A stretch of 64,000 bases of DNA from Allopusillimonas ginsengisoli (GTDB lineage Bacteria; Pseudomonadota; Gammaproteobacteria; Burkholderiales; Burkholderiaceae_B). The notes beneath the pieces were generated by a model. It worked only from the letters and a program-made list of their open reading frames with translations. It had not been told where the DNA came from and did no database searches. Positions within the stretch are counted from its first letter, which is position 1. The number at the start of each line of letters is the position of its first letter. Location: NCBI RefSeq assembly GCF_004153455.1, contig NZ_SDQE01000009.1:62001-126000 (forward strand). Direction: 5' to 3'. Both the position numbers and the translations under genes were made by a program. This document shows positions 18,024 to 29,055 of this stretch, in pieces.

Positions 18024-18264
18024 AGTCGCTTCCGTAGACACAGATACGCGCTGCAGGCCATTCAACCTGGCGCACACTGCAGGGCAAACTTATTTCACGC
18101 TACTGACAAGCCTTCATGTGAAGCACCGACACCGACCCTCGCCTCCCCTATGCTGGATAACCCATCCTTGGCTTATTGATATATGCAAGGCAAATGGGGC
18201 TGGCGGGGCCGCGCACCCGAGAACACCGTTATGGCATATCGTTACCGCGCGAAAACTCTCTATT

Positions 18265-20313
18265 TTACCGCACTTGAGACGTAGAGGCATTAGAAAGCAA
18301 TGCAATCCGTCTCGTCAATTCTTGATACCGCTTTTGGGAGGGCAGGTCACTCAAGCCAGTCTGTATCAACGCCGACTGCTCGGCTTTGATGGCTTCAAGC
18401 TCTATGCGCCGCAAAGCGTCGTTCCATTCCGATTGAGGGTCAGGCAATTCCTCCTGGGCGAGCAATTCAGGCGTCAGGGACGCCAAAACGCCGGCAAGGT
18501 CTGTGCCTGGATCTGCAGCCTGCAGCAAAGCACCTGCGTGACGCGCACCGCTCATATTTGCCAATGTAATCAAGTCTCTTACCAGGACAAGATGGGGGCC
18601 ATGGTGCAGAATTTCAAGCTGCTGATCTCCCAGGGTGCCCACCAACTCGGGATGCGCCAGCAAAAGCCTCAACAGACGCTTGGCCATGGGTGTCACGGCC
18701 CGTGCAGCGCCGCTTCGACGCCCGCTGCTTTCCTGTCCGCCCGCGCGATGGCGCCCTCCCGAGCTGTATCCGCCTCCCTTTGCCGGCCTTCGACCTCCGG
18801 TTTCGGGAAACGCAGGCGCAAACCCTTCCGCGGGCGCCATATCGGGTGCGGAAGAATAGTCCCCCACGCCAAAATCAGGCGCATCGTCCATGAAACCCGG
18901 CGGCTCATCGTAAAAGCGCTCGCCTGTACTTCCAGGCGCAGATTGCGGCGCATCAAAACCTTGCTTGCGCGCGATAGGCACCAGCCCGTCCGACGCCGGC
19001 TCGGAAGGCGCTGCCGGCATCGGCATCTCGGCCAGCATTCTGCCCAGCTCTTCGGGCGTGAGCATGACCATGCGCGCAAACTCGCGCTCGATCTGCAGCC
19101 TGAGATTACCTTCCGGCATCAAGGCCAGCAAAGGCTTGGCTTCATGCACGCAGGCGGCACGCCCCTCAGCCTCATCCATTGCATGATGGGAGGCCAGCTC
19201 TTCAAGCATAAAGCGGGAAAGCGGTACCGCTTCGGATGCGGTTGCCTTGAAAGCCTCTGCCCCAAACTCACGGATATAGGAATCGGGATCGTGATCCGCA
19301 GGCAAAAACAGAAACCGCATGGAGATGTCGTCGCGCACCAGCGGCAGACAGGTTGTCAGTGCTCGCCACGCAGCGCGTCTTCCTGCTTTGTCTCCGTCAA
19401 AACTGAAAACGATCTTGTCGCTGGCCCTCAGCAATTTCTGAATATGAAACGGCGTCGTGGCAGTGCCAAGCGTGGCGACTGCATTCGCCACGCCATGCTG
19501 CGCCAAGCCCACCACATCCATATAGCCTTCGACCACCAGCACGAAGCCTTCGCTTCGTATACCGGCCCGCCCCTCCCACAGCCCGTAGAGCTCGTGCCCT
19601 TTGGAGAACAGATTTGTTTCAGGCGAGTTCAGGTATTTAGGCTCGCCCTTGCCGATAATCCGCCCGCCAAACCCGATGAGGTTCCCGCGCGTATTGCGTA
19701 TGGGGAACATGATCCGTTCACGAAACCGATCGTAACGGCGCCCTTCCTCAGATTCGATCACCAGTCCGGACTCTACCAGGACGGGGTCTTCGTACTGCGG
19801 GAAAACGGCAGCCAGGCCCCGCCTATCGTTGCCGGACCATCCCAGGCCAAACCGGGCTGCGGTCTCGCCCGACAAGCCGCGTTGCTTGAGGTAGCGTATG
19901 GCGCTTTGCGATTCCTTGAGCTGTCGAACGTAATGGGCCTGGGTCATATCCAGCACCTGCTGATGGCGAGAGACCTCTTCCTTGCGACGCTTGTCCGCGG
20001 CTCTTTGCCGAGGAGAGCGAGGCTCTTCGGGCACAGACATCCCTGTGCTGGCGGCCAGCGAACGGACGGCTTCAGGAAAACTGGCGCCGGTATGCTCCAT
20101 CAAAAACGTGATGGCGCTGCCGTGCGCACCACATCCAAAGCAGTGATAGAACTGCTTGGTGGGGCTTACGGTGAAAGAAGGGCTTTTTTCGTTGTGAAAG
20201 GGGCAAAGGCCAAGTAAATTGGCCCCACCCTTGCGTAGCTGTACATAGCGTCCGACAACGTCGACCACGTCGACACGGGCGAGCAGCTCTTGGACAAAGG
20301 ACTCAGGTATCAT
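18265..20313 (-). CDS. dnaG: DNA primase
   Basis: A 682-residue primase that makes the RNA primers for replication. The N-terminal zinc-binding domain has Cys37, His40, Cys58 and Cys61 (CPFH and CFGC). The Toprim domain carries VVEGYMDVVGLAQHG and FSFDGDKAGRRA. A Gly/Pro/Ser-rich linker (roughly 430-535) joins it to the C-terminal helicase-binding domain, explaining the length beyond the 581 residues of E. coli. It lies between rpsU and rpoD, with 154 bases to rpsU and 241 bases to rpoD, where an extra rpoD promoter could sit. Confidence 0.96.
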   Translation of the reverse strand: MIPESFVQELLARVDVVDVVGRYVQLRKGGANLLGLCPFHNEKSPSFTVSPTKQFYHCFGCGAHGSAITFLMEHTGASFPEAVRSLAASTGMSVPEEPRSPRQRAADKRRKEEVSRHQQVLDMTQAHYVRQLKESQSAIRYLKQRGLSGETAARFGLGWSGNDRRGLAAVFPQYEDPVLVESGLVIESEEGRRYDRFRERIMFPIRNTRGNLIGFGGRIIGKGEPKYLNSPETNLFSKGHELYGLWEGRAGIRSEGFVLVVEGYMDVVGLAQHGVANAVATLGTATTPFHIQKLLRASDKIVFSFDGDKAGRRAAWRALTTCLPLVRDDISMRFLFLPADHDPDSYIREFGAEAFKATASEAVPLSRFMLEELASHHAMDEAEGRAACVHEAKPLLALMPEGNLRLQIEREFARMVMLTPEELGRMLAEMPMPAAPSEPASDGLVPIARKQGFDAPQSAPGSTGERFYDEPPGFMDDAPDFGVGDYSSAPDMAPAEGFAPAFPETGGRRPAKGGGYSSGGRHRAGGQESSGRRSGAARAVTPMAKRLLRLLLAHPELVGTLGDQQLEILHHGPHLVLVRDLITLANMSGARHAGALLQAADPGTDLAGVLASLTPELLAQEELPDPQSEWNDALRRIELEAIKAEQSALIQTGLSDLPSQKRYQELTRRIALLSNASTSQVR

Positions 20314-20398
20314 TGAAGCCCTCGCCGTAGCGTAAGACAGGATTCCTGGAATCTGGCGATGGCGTCATGCCATTTACCTAGGCACTTTAGACTTGATG

Positions 20399-20436
20399 CT
20401 GCGGATGGCGGTGTTATGGCATCGCTCGATCCGCAG
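20399..20436 (-). other. Stem-loop between rpsU and dnaG
   Basis: CTGCGGAT (20399-20406) pairs with ATCCGCAG (20429-20436), no U-tract. In this operon such a structure could act in attenuation or RNA processing between rpsU and dnaG; that role is inferred from the known E. coli operon. Confidence 0.35.
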
Positions 20437-20467
20437 TCAGCCCGGGCGTACCTCGCCCTAGCGTAAA

Positions 20468-20680
20468 TCAATACAGGCGTGGAGGCAGTTGCTGGCTGCG
20501 AATACGCTTGTAATGGCGCTTGACGGCGGCAGCATGCTTGCGCTTGCGCTCAGCCGTTGGCTTTTCGTAGAACTCGCGCGAACGCAGTTCAGTCAGGAGG
20601 CCATTTTTTTCAATGGTGCGCTTGAAGCGGCGCAGAGCAGCTTCAAACGGCTCGTTTTCTTTCAGACGAACAATAGGCAT
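20468..20680 (-). CDS. rpsU: 30S ribosomal protein bS21
   Basis: A 70-residue, very basic ribosomal protein of the 30S platform, with the family's [20 protein letters not shown] start and an [20 protein letters not shown] tail. It is the first gene of the rpsU-dnaG-rpoD operon. A promoter-like pair lies 18-46 bases upstream of its start. Confidence 0.97.
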   Translation of the reverse strand: MPIVRLKENEPFEAALRRFKRTIEKNGLLTELRSREFYEKPTAERKRKHAAAVKRHYKRIRSQQLPPRLY

Positions 20681-20697
20681 GTAATCCAGAGCCTTGC

Positions 20698-20726
20698 AGG
20701 TTAAAAATTAGTAGGTAATACGTCAA
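20698..20726 (-). promoter_or_regulatory. Probable rpsU operon promoter
   Basis: TTGACG (20726-20721) and TAACCT (20703-20698) on the minus strand, 17 bases apart. The -35 is strong and the -10 is weak. Confidence 0.4.
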
Positions 20727-20828
20727 CCGATGATTTTATCATGAATAAGCCTGCCTTTAAACAGGCAATCCACGCGATCCAGCCTGGACACTACTGGTTT
20801 TCAGCAAATAACAACAAATCAAGCACTA

Positions 20829-21371
20829 TCAGCCCCGCTCGCCCTTGCGCACCCAGGATTCGAGTTGATGCGGGCGCAGACTATCATAATCCTCGAAAGG
20901 CTGGTGTATCCAGGGATTGGTGGGCAGCTTCTCGACAAAGTAATCGGGCGTTGCGTGCGAATGGCCCTTCCACCACAGAACGGCGGTACGCAGTTCTGTA
21001 ATGGCGGGAAACTGTGTAATCAAATGGTCTCGCACCCGATTGAAGGTCATTCCGGTATCCACCATGTCGTCTACCAGCAACACCTTACCGTCTAGCGTAC
21101 CACGGGTAATGGTAATGAACTGGGCAATATCGAGTTGCCCTTGCTGGGTGCCGGCAGCCTCGCGATAGCTGCTGGTGGCCAGAATACCCAAAGGCATATC
21201 GTAAATGCGCGACAGGACGTCTCCTACGCGTACGCCGCCGCGCGCCAGACAGAGGATTTTGTCGAACTGCCAGCCCGATTCGTGAACGGCAAGCGCCAGC
21301 TTTTCGATCAGGCGATGATATTGATCCCAACTGACCCAGAGGTCGCGTTCAGTGCTTGACGGCACATTCAT
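20829..21371 (-). CDS. Hypoxanthine/guanine/xanthine-type phosphoribosyltransferase
   Basis: A 180-residue type I phosphoribosyltransferase. The PRPP-binding loop is VLLVDDMVDTGMTF, preceded by ILCLARGGVRVGDVLSR, as in purine salvage enzymes of the Gpt group. It turns a purine base and PRPP into the nucleotide. The preferred base cannot be told. The longer frame begins with TTG at 21398; ATG at 21371 (MNVPSSTERDLW) is preferred, although neither has a strong ribosome site. It lies after purA on the same strand, so purine synthesis and salvage are side by side. Confidence 0.85.
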   Translation of the reverse strand: MNVPSSTERDLWVSWDQYHRLIEKLALAVHESGWQFDKILCLARGGVRVGDVLSRIYDMPLGILATSSYREAAGTQQGQLDIAQFITITRGTLDGKVLLVDDMVDTGMTFNRVRDHLITQFPAITELRTAVLWWKGHSHATPDYFVEKLPTNPWIHQPFEDYDSLRPHQLESWVRKGERG

Positions 21372-21471
21372 GAGGCTGTCATCCCAGTATGTTTGCAAGG
21401 GCGTAATAATAAACCCGTACGCCGCTGGAGGAAAGCCGGCGTATCATGCAAGCACCTTTGGGATCACCCGT

Positions 21472-22851
<1,380 letters not shown>

Positions 22852-24015
22852 CTAGTGTATCCCTTTTACTGTCCATGCACCGTCGACCTGCACCAGCTCA
22901 CGATCGACGATGAATTCGTCCAGCCGGTGTGGTTGCCCTGGAAGCATTTGCACCACGATTTCGCCTTGCGCGCGCAGGGAGCGCAAAGCCTGTACAAGTT
23001 TGGCATCGGTGCCCCAGGGGGCACGTATAGCCTTGGCTGCGTGAGCCGGTGGCAGACCTGAAGACAGTTTGCGCAGGTCCAGACTGAAACCCGTTGCCGG
23101 ACGGGCGCGACCAAATGCCCGGCCCACCCCGTCGTAACGACCGCCGCGCACCAGTGCGTCGTGCCAACCTTGGGCATAGATGGAAAACATGACCCCCGAA
23201 TGGTACCCATAGCCGCTGGACACATCAGCAAGGTCTATGGAGAAATCATGATCTGGCAACGCCGACACCAAGGCATCAAGTTCATCCAGTGCATGGTGCA
23301 GCGCCGGCAATCCTGGCAAAACCTTGCGGGCTCTGGCGGTAACGTCGGCGTTGCCGTAGAGTGCGGCCAGCGCAAGCAGCGCATCGATGCTGTCGGGCTT
23401 GGCCTCGGGGCAACGCTCCGAAAGTGCGGTCAATCCGGGAACATCCTTGGCACCGAGCAAATCGAAGATGTCTTCTGCGAAGTTGGCCAGCGCGGGATCT
23501 GCATCGATAATGGCGCGCGGCACGCCAGGATGGTTGAGGTCGACACGCGCGGTGGACAGCCCGGCCCGATGCACGCTTTCGAGCGCCAGCTCTATGGCTT
23601 CGATGTCGGCTTCAAAACCCGCATGACCGAATACCTCGACCCCAATCTGCAGGAGCTCGCGGTCGGACAACAGGCCGTTGGGGCGGGCATGGAATACCGG
23701 ACCACAATAGCAAAGGCGGGTGACGCCTTCACGATTGAGCAGGTGCGCATCAATACGCGACACTTGAGGCGTCATGTCAGCCCGCACACCCAAGGTGCGG
23801 CCGGAAAGCTGATCGACCAGCTTGCAGGTGCGCAGATTGAGATCGGCCCCGCCAGCGGACAGCAGCGAATCCAGGTACTCGACCAAAGGAGGGGCAACCA
23901 GCTCATAACCATAAGTACGGTAGAGATCCAGCAGGACGCGTCGCAACTCTTCAATGCGGCGCGCCTCGGCAGGCAAGATATCTGCCAGGTGCTCTGGCAA
24001 CAACCATGTGGACAT
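22852..24015 (-). CDS. hisZ: ATP phosphoribosyltransferase regulatory subunit
   Basis: A 387-residue HisRS-like protein that lacks tRNA synthetase activity and forms a complex with the short HisG to give the first enzyme of histidine synthesis. It has the class II motif 2 region ([29 protein letters not shown]) and [10 protein letters not shown]. Two adjacent ATGs (24018, 24015) are possible; [15 protein letters not shown] at 24015 fits relatives. A further frame extension upstream includes the terminator and is not used. hisG is not in the window. Confidence 0.93.
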   Translation of the reverse strand: MSTWLLPEHLADILPAEARRIEELRRVLLDLYRTYGYELVAPPLVEYLDSLLSAGGADLNLRTCKLVDQLSGRTLGVRADMTPQVSRIDAHLLNREGVTRLCYCGPVFHARPNGLLSDRELLQIGVEVFGHAGFEADIEAIELALESVHRAGLSTARVDLNHPGVPRAIIDADPALANFAEDIFDLLGAKDVPGLTALSERCPEAKPDSIDALLALAALYGNADVTARARKVLPGLPALHHALDELDALVSALPDHDFSIDLADVSSGYGYHSGVMFSIYAQGWHDALVRGGRYDGVGRAFGRARPATGFSLDLRKLSSGLPPAHAAKAIRAPWGTDAKLVQALRSLRAQGEIVVQMLPGQPHRLDEFIVDRELVQVDGAWTVKGIH

Positions 24016-24050
24016 CATGCAGTCCCGATAAAAACTAGGCGGACTAAGCC

Positions 24051-24091
24051 AAACAAAAAGCGACCTGGGGCGTAAGCCCGCCAAGTCGCTT
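24051..24091 (-). terminator. Rho-independent terminator after hflC
   Basis: Stem AAGCGAC (24058-24064) / GTCGCTT (24085-24091), with an inner GGGC/GCCC pair, followed on the minus strand by TTTTTGTTTGG. It separates the hfq-hflX-hflK-hflC run from hisZ. A second perfect 10-bp stem, GTCATGCCGC/GCGGCATGAC (24187-24222), lies just after the hflC stop without a U-tract. Confidence 0.7.
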
Positions 24092-24229
24092 GCGGAAAAG
24101 GTAATCAAAACTTACGCGTTAGTATAAACGAATAAGCGATGAGAGTGAAAGGGCGGGCCCGCCGGCATTCGCCGGCATAGCGGCCTGTCATGCCGCGCGC
24201 CGTATAAGACGTGCGGCATGACCGCAACA

Positions 24230-25129
24230 TCAGGGCGTTGCCGGGGCCGTGTCGTCGCCCTGCCCTGTTGCCGAATTCCAGAATTTGAAGAACTCGGACT
24301 TGGGACTGAGGACCATGGTTCCCTTGCCATCGGCAAACGCCGATTCGTAGGCATCCAGGCTCTTGTACAGCCTGAAGAACTCGGGATTCTTGCCATAGGC
24401 TGCCGAATAGACCGATGCCGCCTTGGCATCGCCTTCGCCTCGAACCTGCTGGGCCTGGACATACGCCTTGGCGAGAATTTCCTGGCGTTCACGATCAGCC
24501 TGAGCGCGGATGCGCTCGCTGTCCGCCGTCCCGGATGCGCGCAGGCGGTTGGCCTCCTGCTTGCGCTCTGCCTCCATGCGGCGGTAAACCGACTCGGAAA
24601 TCTCAGGGGCAAAGTCGATACGGCGCAGGCGTACGTCGATGACCTCCACGCCCAGCGGTTTGGCGCGCACCGCCACATTTTCCAACACCTCGCGCATGAT
24701 GGTGTCACGCTCGTTGGCCACGACTTCCTTGACGGTACGGACGTTGACCGAGGCATTCAGCGCATCCCGGATCTGTGCAGTGAGGCGTTCGACGGCAGCA
24801 CGATCGTTTGCACCGAACGTGACATAGAACAGGCGTGGATCGGAAATGCGCCATTTCACGAAAGAATCGATCAGGAGGTTTTTCTTTTCTGCTGTCTGGA
24901 TACGCTCAGGATCGTTGTTTTCGATGGTTTGGAGACGCTTGTCGAGCCGGACCACGTTCTCGAAGGGAGGAGGAAACTTGAAATAAAGGCCGGGCTCGGT
25001 GATGGTTTCGCGCACCTCGCCCAAGGCAAACACGAGGGCAGCGTCGCGCTCTCGCACGATAAAAACGCAGGACGAAAGCACCGCCAGCACGATGACAAGG
25101 CCAATTAACACTGGAAAGAAACGTTGCAT
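24230..25129 (-). CDS. hflC: FtsH protease modulator HflC
   Basis: A 299-residue SPFH/band-7 protein with one N-terminal membrane helix (about 6-24) and a periplasmic prohibitin domain, followed by a coiled coil with the typical EAERKQEANRLRASG and ADRERQEILAKAY segments. It forms a large complex with HflK around the FtsH protease and limits its work on membrane proteins. Nine bases separate its start from the hflK stop. Confidence 0.96.
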   Translation of the reverse strand: MQRFFPVLIGLVIVLAVLSSCVFIVRERDAALVFALGEVRETITEPGLYFKFPPPFENVVRLDKRLQTIENNDPERIQTAEKKNLLIDSFVKWRISDPRLFYVTFGANDRAAVERLTAQIRDALNASVNVRTVKEVVANERDTIMREVLENVAVRAKPLGVEVIDVRLRRIDFAPEISESVYRRMEAERKQEANRLRASGTADSERIRAQADRERQEILAKAYVQAQQVRGEGDAKAASVYSAAYGKNPEFFRLYKSLDAYESAFADGKGTMVLSPKSEFFKFWNSATGQGDDTAPATP

Positions 25130-25138
25130 CTGGACCTC

Positions 25139-26470
25139 TTAACGCGAATACGGATTCACAGCCAGGGATGGCGTCTGGGAAGCACCGGCCTGAGAGGCGG
25201 GACGACTTGCGGCGGGCCTGGATGTTGAATTCGAAGAAGACTGGCTTGCGGCTGCGGCCGCTGTGGCAGCGGTATTGGTATCAGACCCATTGCCGGACCC
25301 GACAGTATCCTTTGCTGCCTGGTTCATGATTTTGTCCAGCGGCAGATACAGCATATTGTTGCTGGCATCGGTATCGATCATGACCTTGCCGGCATCCTTG
25401 AGGATTTCCTGCATGGTCGCGAGGTACATGCGCTGACGCGTGATCTCGGGCGCCTTGGCATACTCGGTTTCGACACTGGTGAAACGCGCGGTATCACCCT
25501 CGGCGCCACCCACGATACGGGCGCGATAACCTTCGGCATCCTGGATCATGCGCGCGACCTGCCCCTGAGCCTCAGGAAGCACTTTGCTGGCATAGGCGTT
25601 ACCCTCGTTGATCAGGCGTTCGCGATCCTGGCCTGCCTTGACCGCATCGTCAAACGCCGCTTGCACCTGCTCGGGCGGCTGCACGTTCTGGATCGCAACC
25701 GTGCTGATCTGAATACCGGTTTCGTAGCGATCGAGAATGCTTTGCGCCAGCTTCTGCACTTCGGTGGCGACTTCCGTACGCCCGGAATACAGCACAAAAT
25801 CCATGGGCTTCTTGCCGACGATTTCGCGCATGGCGGTTTCGGCCGCCTGGCGGACGGATTCATCCGGCTGACTGGTCTTGAAGAGGTAGTCGGGCGCGCC
25901 CGTGGGCATCAGCCGGTACTGCACAACAAATTGCAAATCAACAATGTTTTCGTCTGTTGTCAGCATGAGCGACTCGGGGAGCACTTTATTGCGCGACGTG
26001 CCGCGGAAGCCCACCTCGAAAGTACGCAGTTGCGAGATATTGACCATCTGATGGCTTTCGACGGGATACGGCAGGCGCCATTGCAGGCCGGGATTGAGCG
26101 TTTTGGTGTATTGACCAAAACGGGTCACCACTGCAACCTGGCCTTCCTGCACGATCATGAAGCCACTGGCTAGCCAAAGCGCAACAACAATGGCGATAAT
26201 GACGCCAACAGCCTTGGGCGACCCTTTGGGAAACTGCACACCGCCCCCGCCGGGGCCATTATCGCCGCCGCCGAAACGATTGCCGCCACGCTTGGGCTTG
26301 CGCCCAAACAGGGAGGACAGGCGATTGTTGAAATCGCGCCAGACTTCGTCCAGATCTGGAGGGCCATCGTTCTGATTCGGGCGGCGAGGTGGTTCCGAAC
26401 CGTTGTTGTTGCTGCCGCCACGGCCCCAGCCAGGATCATTCAGATTGAAGATTTTCGATAGTAAACGCAT
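25139..26470 (-). CDS. hflK: FtsH protease modulator HflK
   Basis: A 443-residue partner of HflC. The start MRLLSKIFNLNDPGWGRGG is followed by a Gly/Pro/Asn-rich cytoplasmic segment, a membrane helix near 95-115, the band-7 domain and a coiled coil. The C-terminus is Ser/Ala-rich and low in complexity. ATG at 26470 with GGGAA upstream is chosen; the frame opens earlier inside hflX. hflX and hflK overlap by 35 bases, so their translation is probably coupled. Confidence 0.95.
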   Translation of the reverse strand: MRLLSKIFNLNDPGWGRGGSNNNGSEPPRRPNQNDGPPDLDEVWRDFNNRLSSLFGRKPKRGGNRFGGGDNGPGGGGVQFPKGSPKAVGVIIAIVVALWLASGFMIVQEGQVAVVTRFGQYTKTLNPGLQWRLPYPVESHQMVNISQLRTFEVGFRGTSRNKVLPESLMLTTDENIVDLQFVVQYRLMPTGAPDYLFKTSQPDESVRQAAETAMREIVGKKPMDFVLYSGRTEVATEVQKLAQSILDRYETGIQISTVAIQNVQPPEQVQAAFDDAVKAGQDRERLINEGNAYASKVLPEAQGQVARMIQDAEGYRARIVGGAEGDTARFTSVETEYAKAPEITRQRMYLATMQEILKDAGKVMIDTDASNNMLYLPLDKIMNQAAKDTVGSGNGSDTNTAATAAAAASQSSSNSTSRPAASRPASQAGASQTPSLAVNPYSR

Positions 26471-27548
26471 TATTTCCCGCGATTTGACCTGATTCGACGA
26501 TTGCCCCACGCAAACCGTCCAAACCCAGGCGCCCCAAGGCGCCCACAAAAACTCGTGCAATCGTACCATGTTCGTTACGTTCTACACGCGGCTCATATCC
26601 GGCCTGGTCTATTTTGTTGTAGACCAAAATGCGCGGAATTTCGTCGGCGCCGATATCGGCCAGCACCTTGTTGACTTCGGCAACCTGCTCGTCGCGTTGG
26701 GGGCTCGATGCATCCACGACATGTAACAACAGATCAGCTTGAACCGTTTCCTCTAGCGTAGCTCGGAAAGCGGCGATTAATGTTGGCGGCAGATCGCGAA
26801 TAAAACCTACCGTATCGGAAACGACCACCTGTCCGGCCCCTTCTATCCAGACCCGACGGGTGGTGGTATCCAGCGTAGCAAAGAGTTGGTCCGCCGCATA
26901 GGCGTCGGCGCGCGTAAGCGCGTTGAACAAGGTGGACTTGCCCGCGTTGGTATAGCCTACCAGGGATACGGACAGTGTGCTGCCCCTGGATCGCGCGCGC
27001 CGTTGGGTGGCACGCTGACGCTGCACCCTGGCCAGACGCGAACGCAGCAGGCGCACCTTGTCCCCGATCATGCGGCGATCCATCTCGAGCTGAGATTCCC
27101 CCGGCCCCCGCATGCCTATGCCACCCCGCTGCCGCTCAAGGTGACTCCACATGCGTGTTAAGCGCGTGGACAAGTGCTGCAGCTGGGCCAGTTCGACTTG
27201 CAGCTTACCTTCGTGGCTCTTGGCGCGCAAAGCAAAAATATCAAGAATCAGCGCTACCCGATCTACGACACGGCGCTCGAGCCGTCTTTCGAGGTTGCGC
27301 TGTTGAGCCGGGCTGAGCGGCTGGTCGAACAACACGATTTCGGCATCGGCTTCGTCCGCCAGCAGCACGGCTTCCTCAACCTTGCCGGAACCGATGAAAT
27401 ACGCAGCATCGGGGCGCGATCGACGCACGTTCATCATGGCGGCGATATCCGCCCCCGCCCCTCTGGCAAGCATGACGAACTCTTCGGCGTGAGCCGCGTA
27501 ATCGGGCTCGCCCTGGTCGACACTGATGACTAGGACCTTCATGCCCAT
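26436..27548 (-). CDS. hflX: Ribosome-associated GTPase HflX
   Basis: A 370-residue GTPase that binds 50S subunits and splits stalled ribosomes. The N-terminal HflX domain contains FDQPLSPAQQRNLERRL and GGIGMRGPGESQLEMDRR. The G domain has the P-loop GYTNAGKST, the DTVGF (G3) and NKID (G4) motifs. GAGG lies 7 bases before ATG at 27548, though an ATG two codons later is also possible. Genes follow the conserved order hfq-hflX-hflK-hflC. Confidence 0.96.
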   Translation of the reverse strand: MGMKVLVISVDQGEPDYAAHAEEFVMLARGAGADIAAMMNVRRSRPDAAYFIGSGKVEEAVLLADEADAEIVLFDQPLSPAQQRNLERRLERRVVDRVALILDIFALRAKSHEGKLQVELAQLQHLSTRLTRMWSHLERQRGGIGMRGPGESQLEMDRRMIGDKVRLLRSRLARVQRQRATQRRARSRGSTLSVSLVGYTNAGKSTLFNALTRADAYAADQLFATLDTTTRRVWIEGAGQVVVSDTVGFIRDLPPTLIAAFRATLEETVQADLLLHVVDASSPQRDEQVAEVNKVLADIGADEIPRILVYNKIDQAGYEPRVERNEHGTIARVFVGALGRLGLDGLRGAIVESGQIAGNNAFTIENLQSE

Positions 27549-27565
27549 GCATGGCCCTCAAACGA

Positions 27566-27595
27566 AAGACCCGCCGGCGCGAAGCGCACGGCGGG
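27566..27595 (-). terminator. Hairpin between hfq and hflX
   Basis: A long stem CCCGCCG-GCGC around a TTCG tetraloop (27570-27595), followed on the minus strand by TCTTTCGTTTG. It could partly end hfq transcripts and so make hfq more abundant than hflX. Read-through is likely because the U-tract is broken. Confidence 0.5.
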
Positions 27596-27620
27596 CGTTT
27601 CGGCGGACTGATCGCAAGTA

Positions 27621-27857
27621 TTAATCAGCAGATTCATCCACCTGAAAATTGACGGGACGTGCTGGAACAACGGTGGAAATGGCGTGCTTGTACACCATTT
27701 GCGTGACGGTGTTGCGCAGCAAAACGACATATTGATCGAATGACTCTACCTGACCTTGCAGCTTGATCCCGTTCACCAGGTAGATGGAAACGGGTACGTG
27801 GTCTTTGCGCAGGGCGTTTAGGAATGGATCTTGTAGTGTTTGCCCTTTGTTGCTCAT
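27621..27857 (-). CDS. hfq: RNA chaperone Hfq
   Basis: A 78-residue Sm-like protein that forms hexamers and pairs small RNAs with mRNAs. Both Sm motifs are clear: [25 protein letters not shown] and [11 protein letters not shown]. The disordered C-terminal tail is short. First gene of the hfq-hflX-hflK-hflC group. Confidence 0.98.
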   Translation of the reverse strand: MSNKGQTLQDPFLNALRKDHVPVSIYLVNGIKLQGQVESFDQYVVLLRNTVTQMVYKHAISTVVPARPVNFQVDESAD

Positions 27858-27981
27858 TGGCTAGGCTCCAATTGTTTGTTTTTAAGGTGGTTTGGTGAAA
27901 GTATGTACTTTACAGGGTTTTCCCGATGATCGCACGATGATTGGGCAAAAATATCTCCCGATACCGAAAAAAACAAAGCAC

Positions 27982-29055
27982 TTATTTCACAATACCGGAC
28001 AGCACTTTACATAGACGCGCACAGTCGTCAGGAGTTCCCACCGTAATGCGTAAAAACTGATCTATTCTGGGCTGTCTGAAATGTCGCACCAGAATACGCT
28101 GATCCCGCAAGGCGCGAGAGAGGTCGGCCGCATCGTGTCGCGGGTGGCGGGCAAACACAAAATTGGTCTTGCTGGGCAAAACTTCGAAGCCAAGCGCTGT
28201 GAGATTGTGCGTCAAGGTCTCGCGTGTCGCGACGACAGCCTGGCACGTCTGGTTGAAATAGTCGGTATCTTCAATGGCAGCAATGGCACCTGCCTGAGCC
28301 AGCGTGTCCAGGGGATAGGAGTTGAAGCTGTCCTTGACCCTCACCAGCCCTTCGACAATCTCCGGACTGGCCATGGCGTAACCTACGCGCAAGCCTGCAA
28401 GCGAGCGCGATTTGGACAGAGTGTGAACCACAACCAGATTGGGGCAGGTTTTGAGCAGGCTAACGCTGGATTCGCAACCGAAATCCACATAAGCCTCGTC
28501 GACCACGACGGGGGTATCCGGATTGGCACGAGCGATGGACTCGACGTCAGATAAGGAAATGGCAATCCCTGTTGGCGCGTTGGGATTGGAAAAAATGATG
28601 CCGGCCGGCGGCTTGGCGTGCGGCCCGGTGTAATCTGCCGGATTCAGTGCGTAATCGTCGGCCAGGGGCACCAATTGCACAGGGATGCGAAACAGCGCGC
28701 AAAAGCTGCGATAAAAGCTGTAGGTTATGTCAGGCAGCCACAGGCTGCGCCCTTCGTGCCGGAACAAGCCATTGAAGACGTGGGCAAGCACCTCGTCGGA
28801 ACCATTACCCACAAACACCTGATTGCGATCCAGTCCATAAAGGCGGGCAATGGCGTCCCGGAGCGCGATACTTTCGTTATCCGGGTACAGCTTGAGCCTG
28901 TCCCCCGCCGCCGCCCGTATCGCTTCGATCGCCTTGGGCGACGGACCATACGGGTTTTCGTTGGTATTGAGCTTGAGCAGATCGGCGATCTTGGGTTGCT
29001 CACCTGCGACGTAAGGTGACAGATCGGATACAAGGTCGCTCCAGTAACGGCTCAC
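27982..29055 (-). CDS. hisC: Histidinol-phosphate aminotransferase
   Basis: A 357-residue PLP enzyme of histidine synthesis. [14 protein letters not shown] and [11 protein letters not shown] are family signatures, and the PLP-binding lysine is in [18 protein letters not shown]. Start is GTG at 29055, overlapping the der stop by one base (TAGTG), so translation is probably coupled. It is not in a his operon here. Confidence 0.93.
   Translation of the reverse strand: MSRYWSDLVSDLSPYVAGEQPKIADLLKLNTNENPYGPSPKAIEAIRAAAGDRLKLYPDNESIALRDAIARLYGLDRNQVFVGNGSDEVLAHVFNGLFRHEGRSLWLPDITYSFYRSFCALFRIPVQLVPLADDYALNPADYTGPHAKPPAGIIFSNPNAPTGIAISLSDVESIARANPDTPVVVDEAYVDFGCESSVSLLKTCPNLVVVHTLSKSRSLAGLRVGYAMASPEIVEGLVRVKDSFNSYPLDTLAQAGAIAAIEDTDYFNQTCQAVVATRETLTHNLTALGFEVLPSKTNFVFARHPRHDAADLSRALRDQRILVRHFRQPRIDQFLRITVGTPDDCARLCKVLSGIVK

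Noticed and set aside
17545-20217. 890-codon open frame on the plus strand
   Set aside because: It runs antisense through dnaG and rpoD; such frames are common opposite GC-rich genes.
24112-24756. 214-codon minus-strand frame
   Set aside because: It overlaps hflC in another frame and has no family features.
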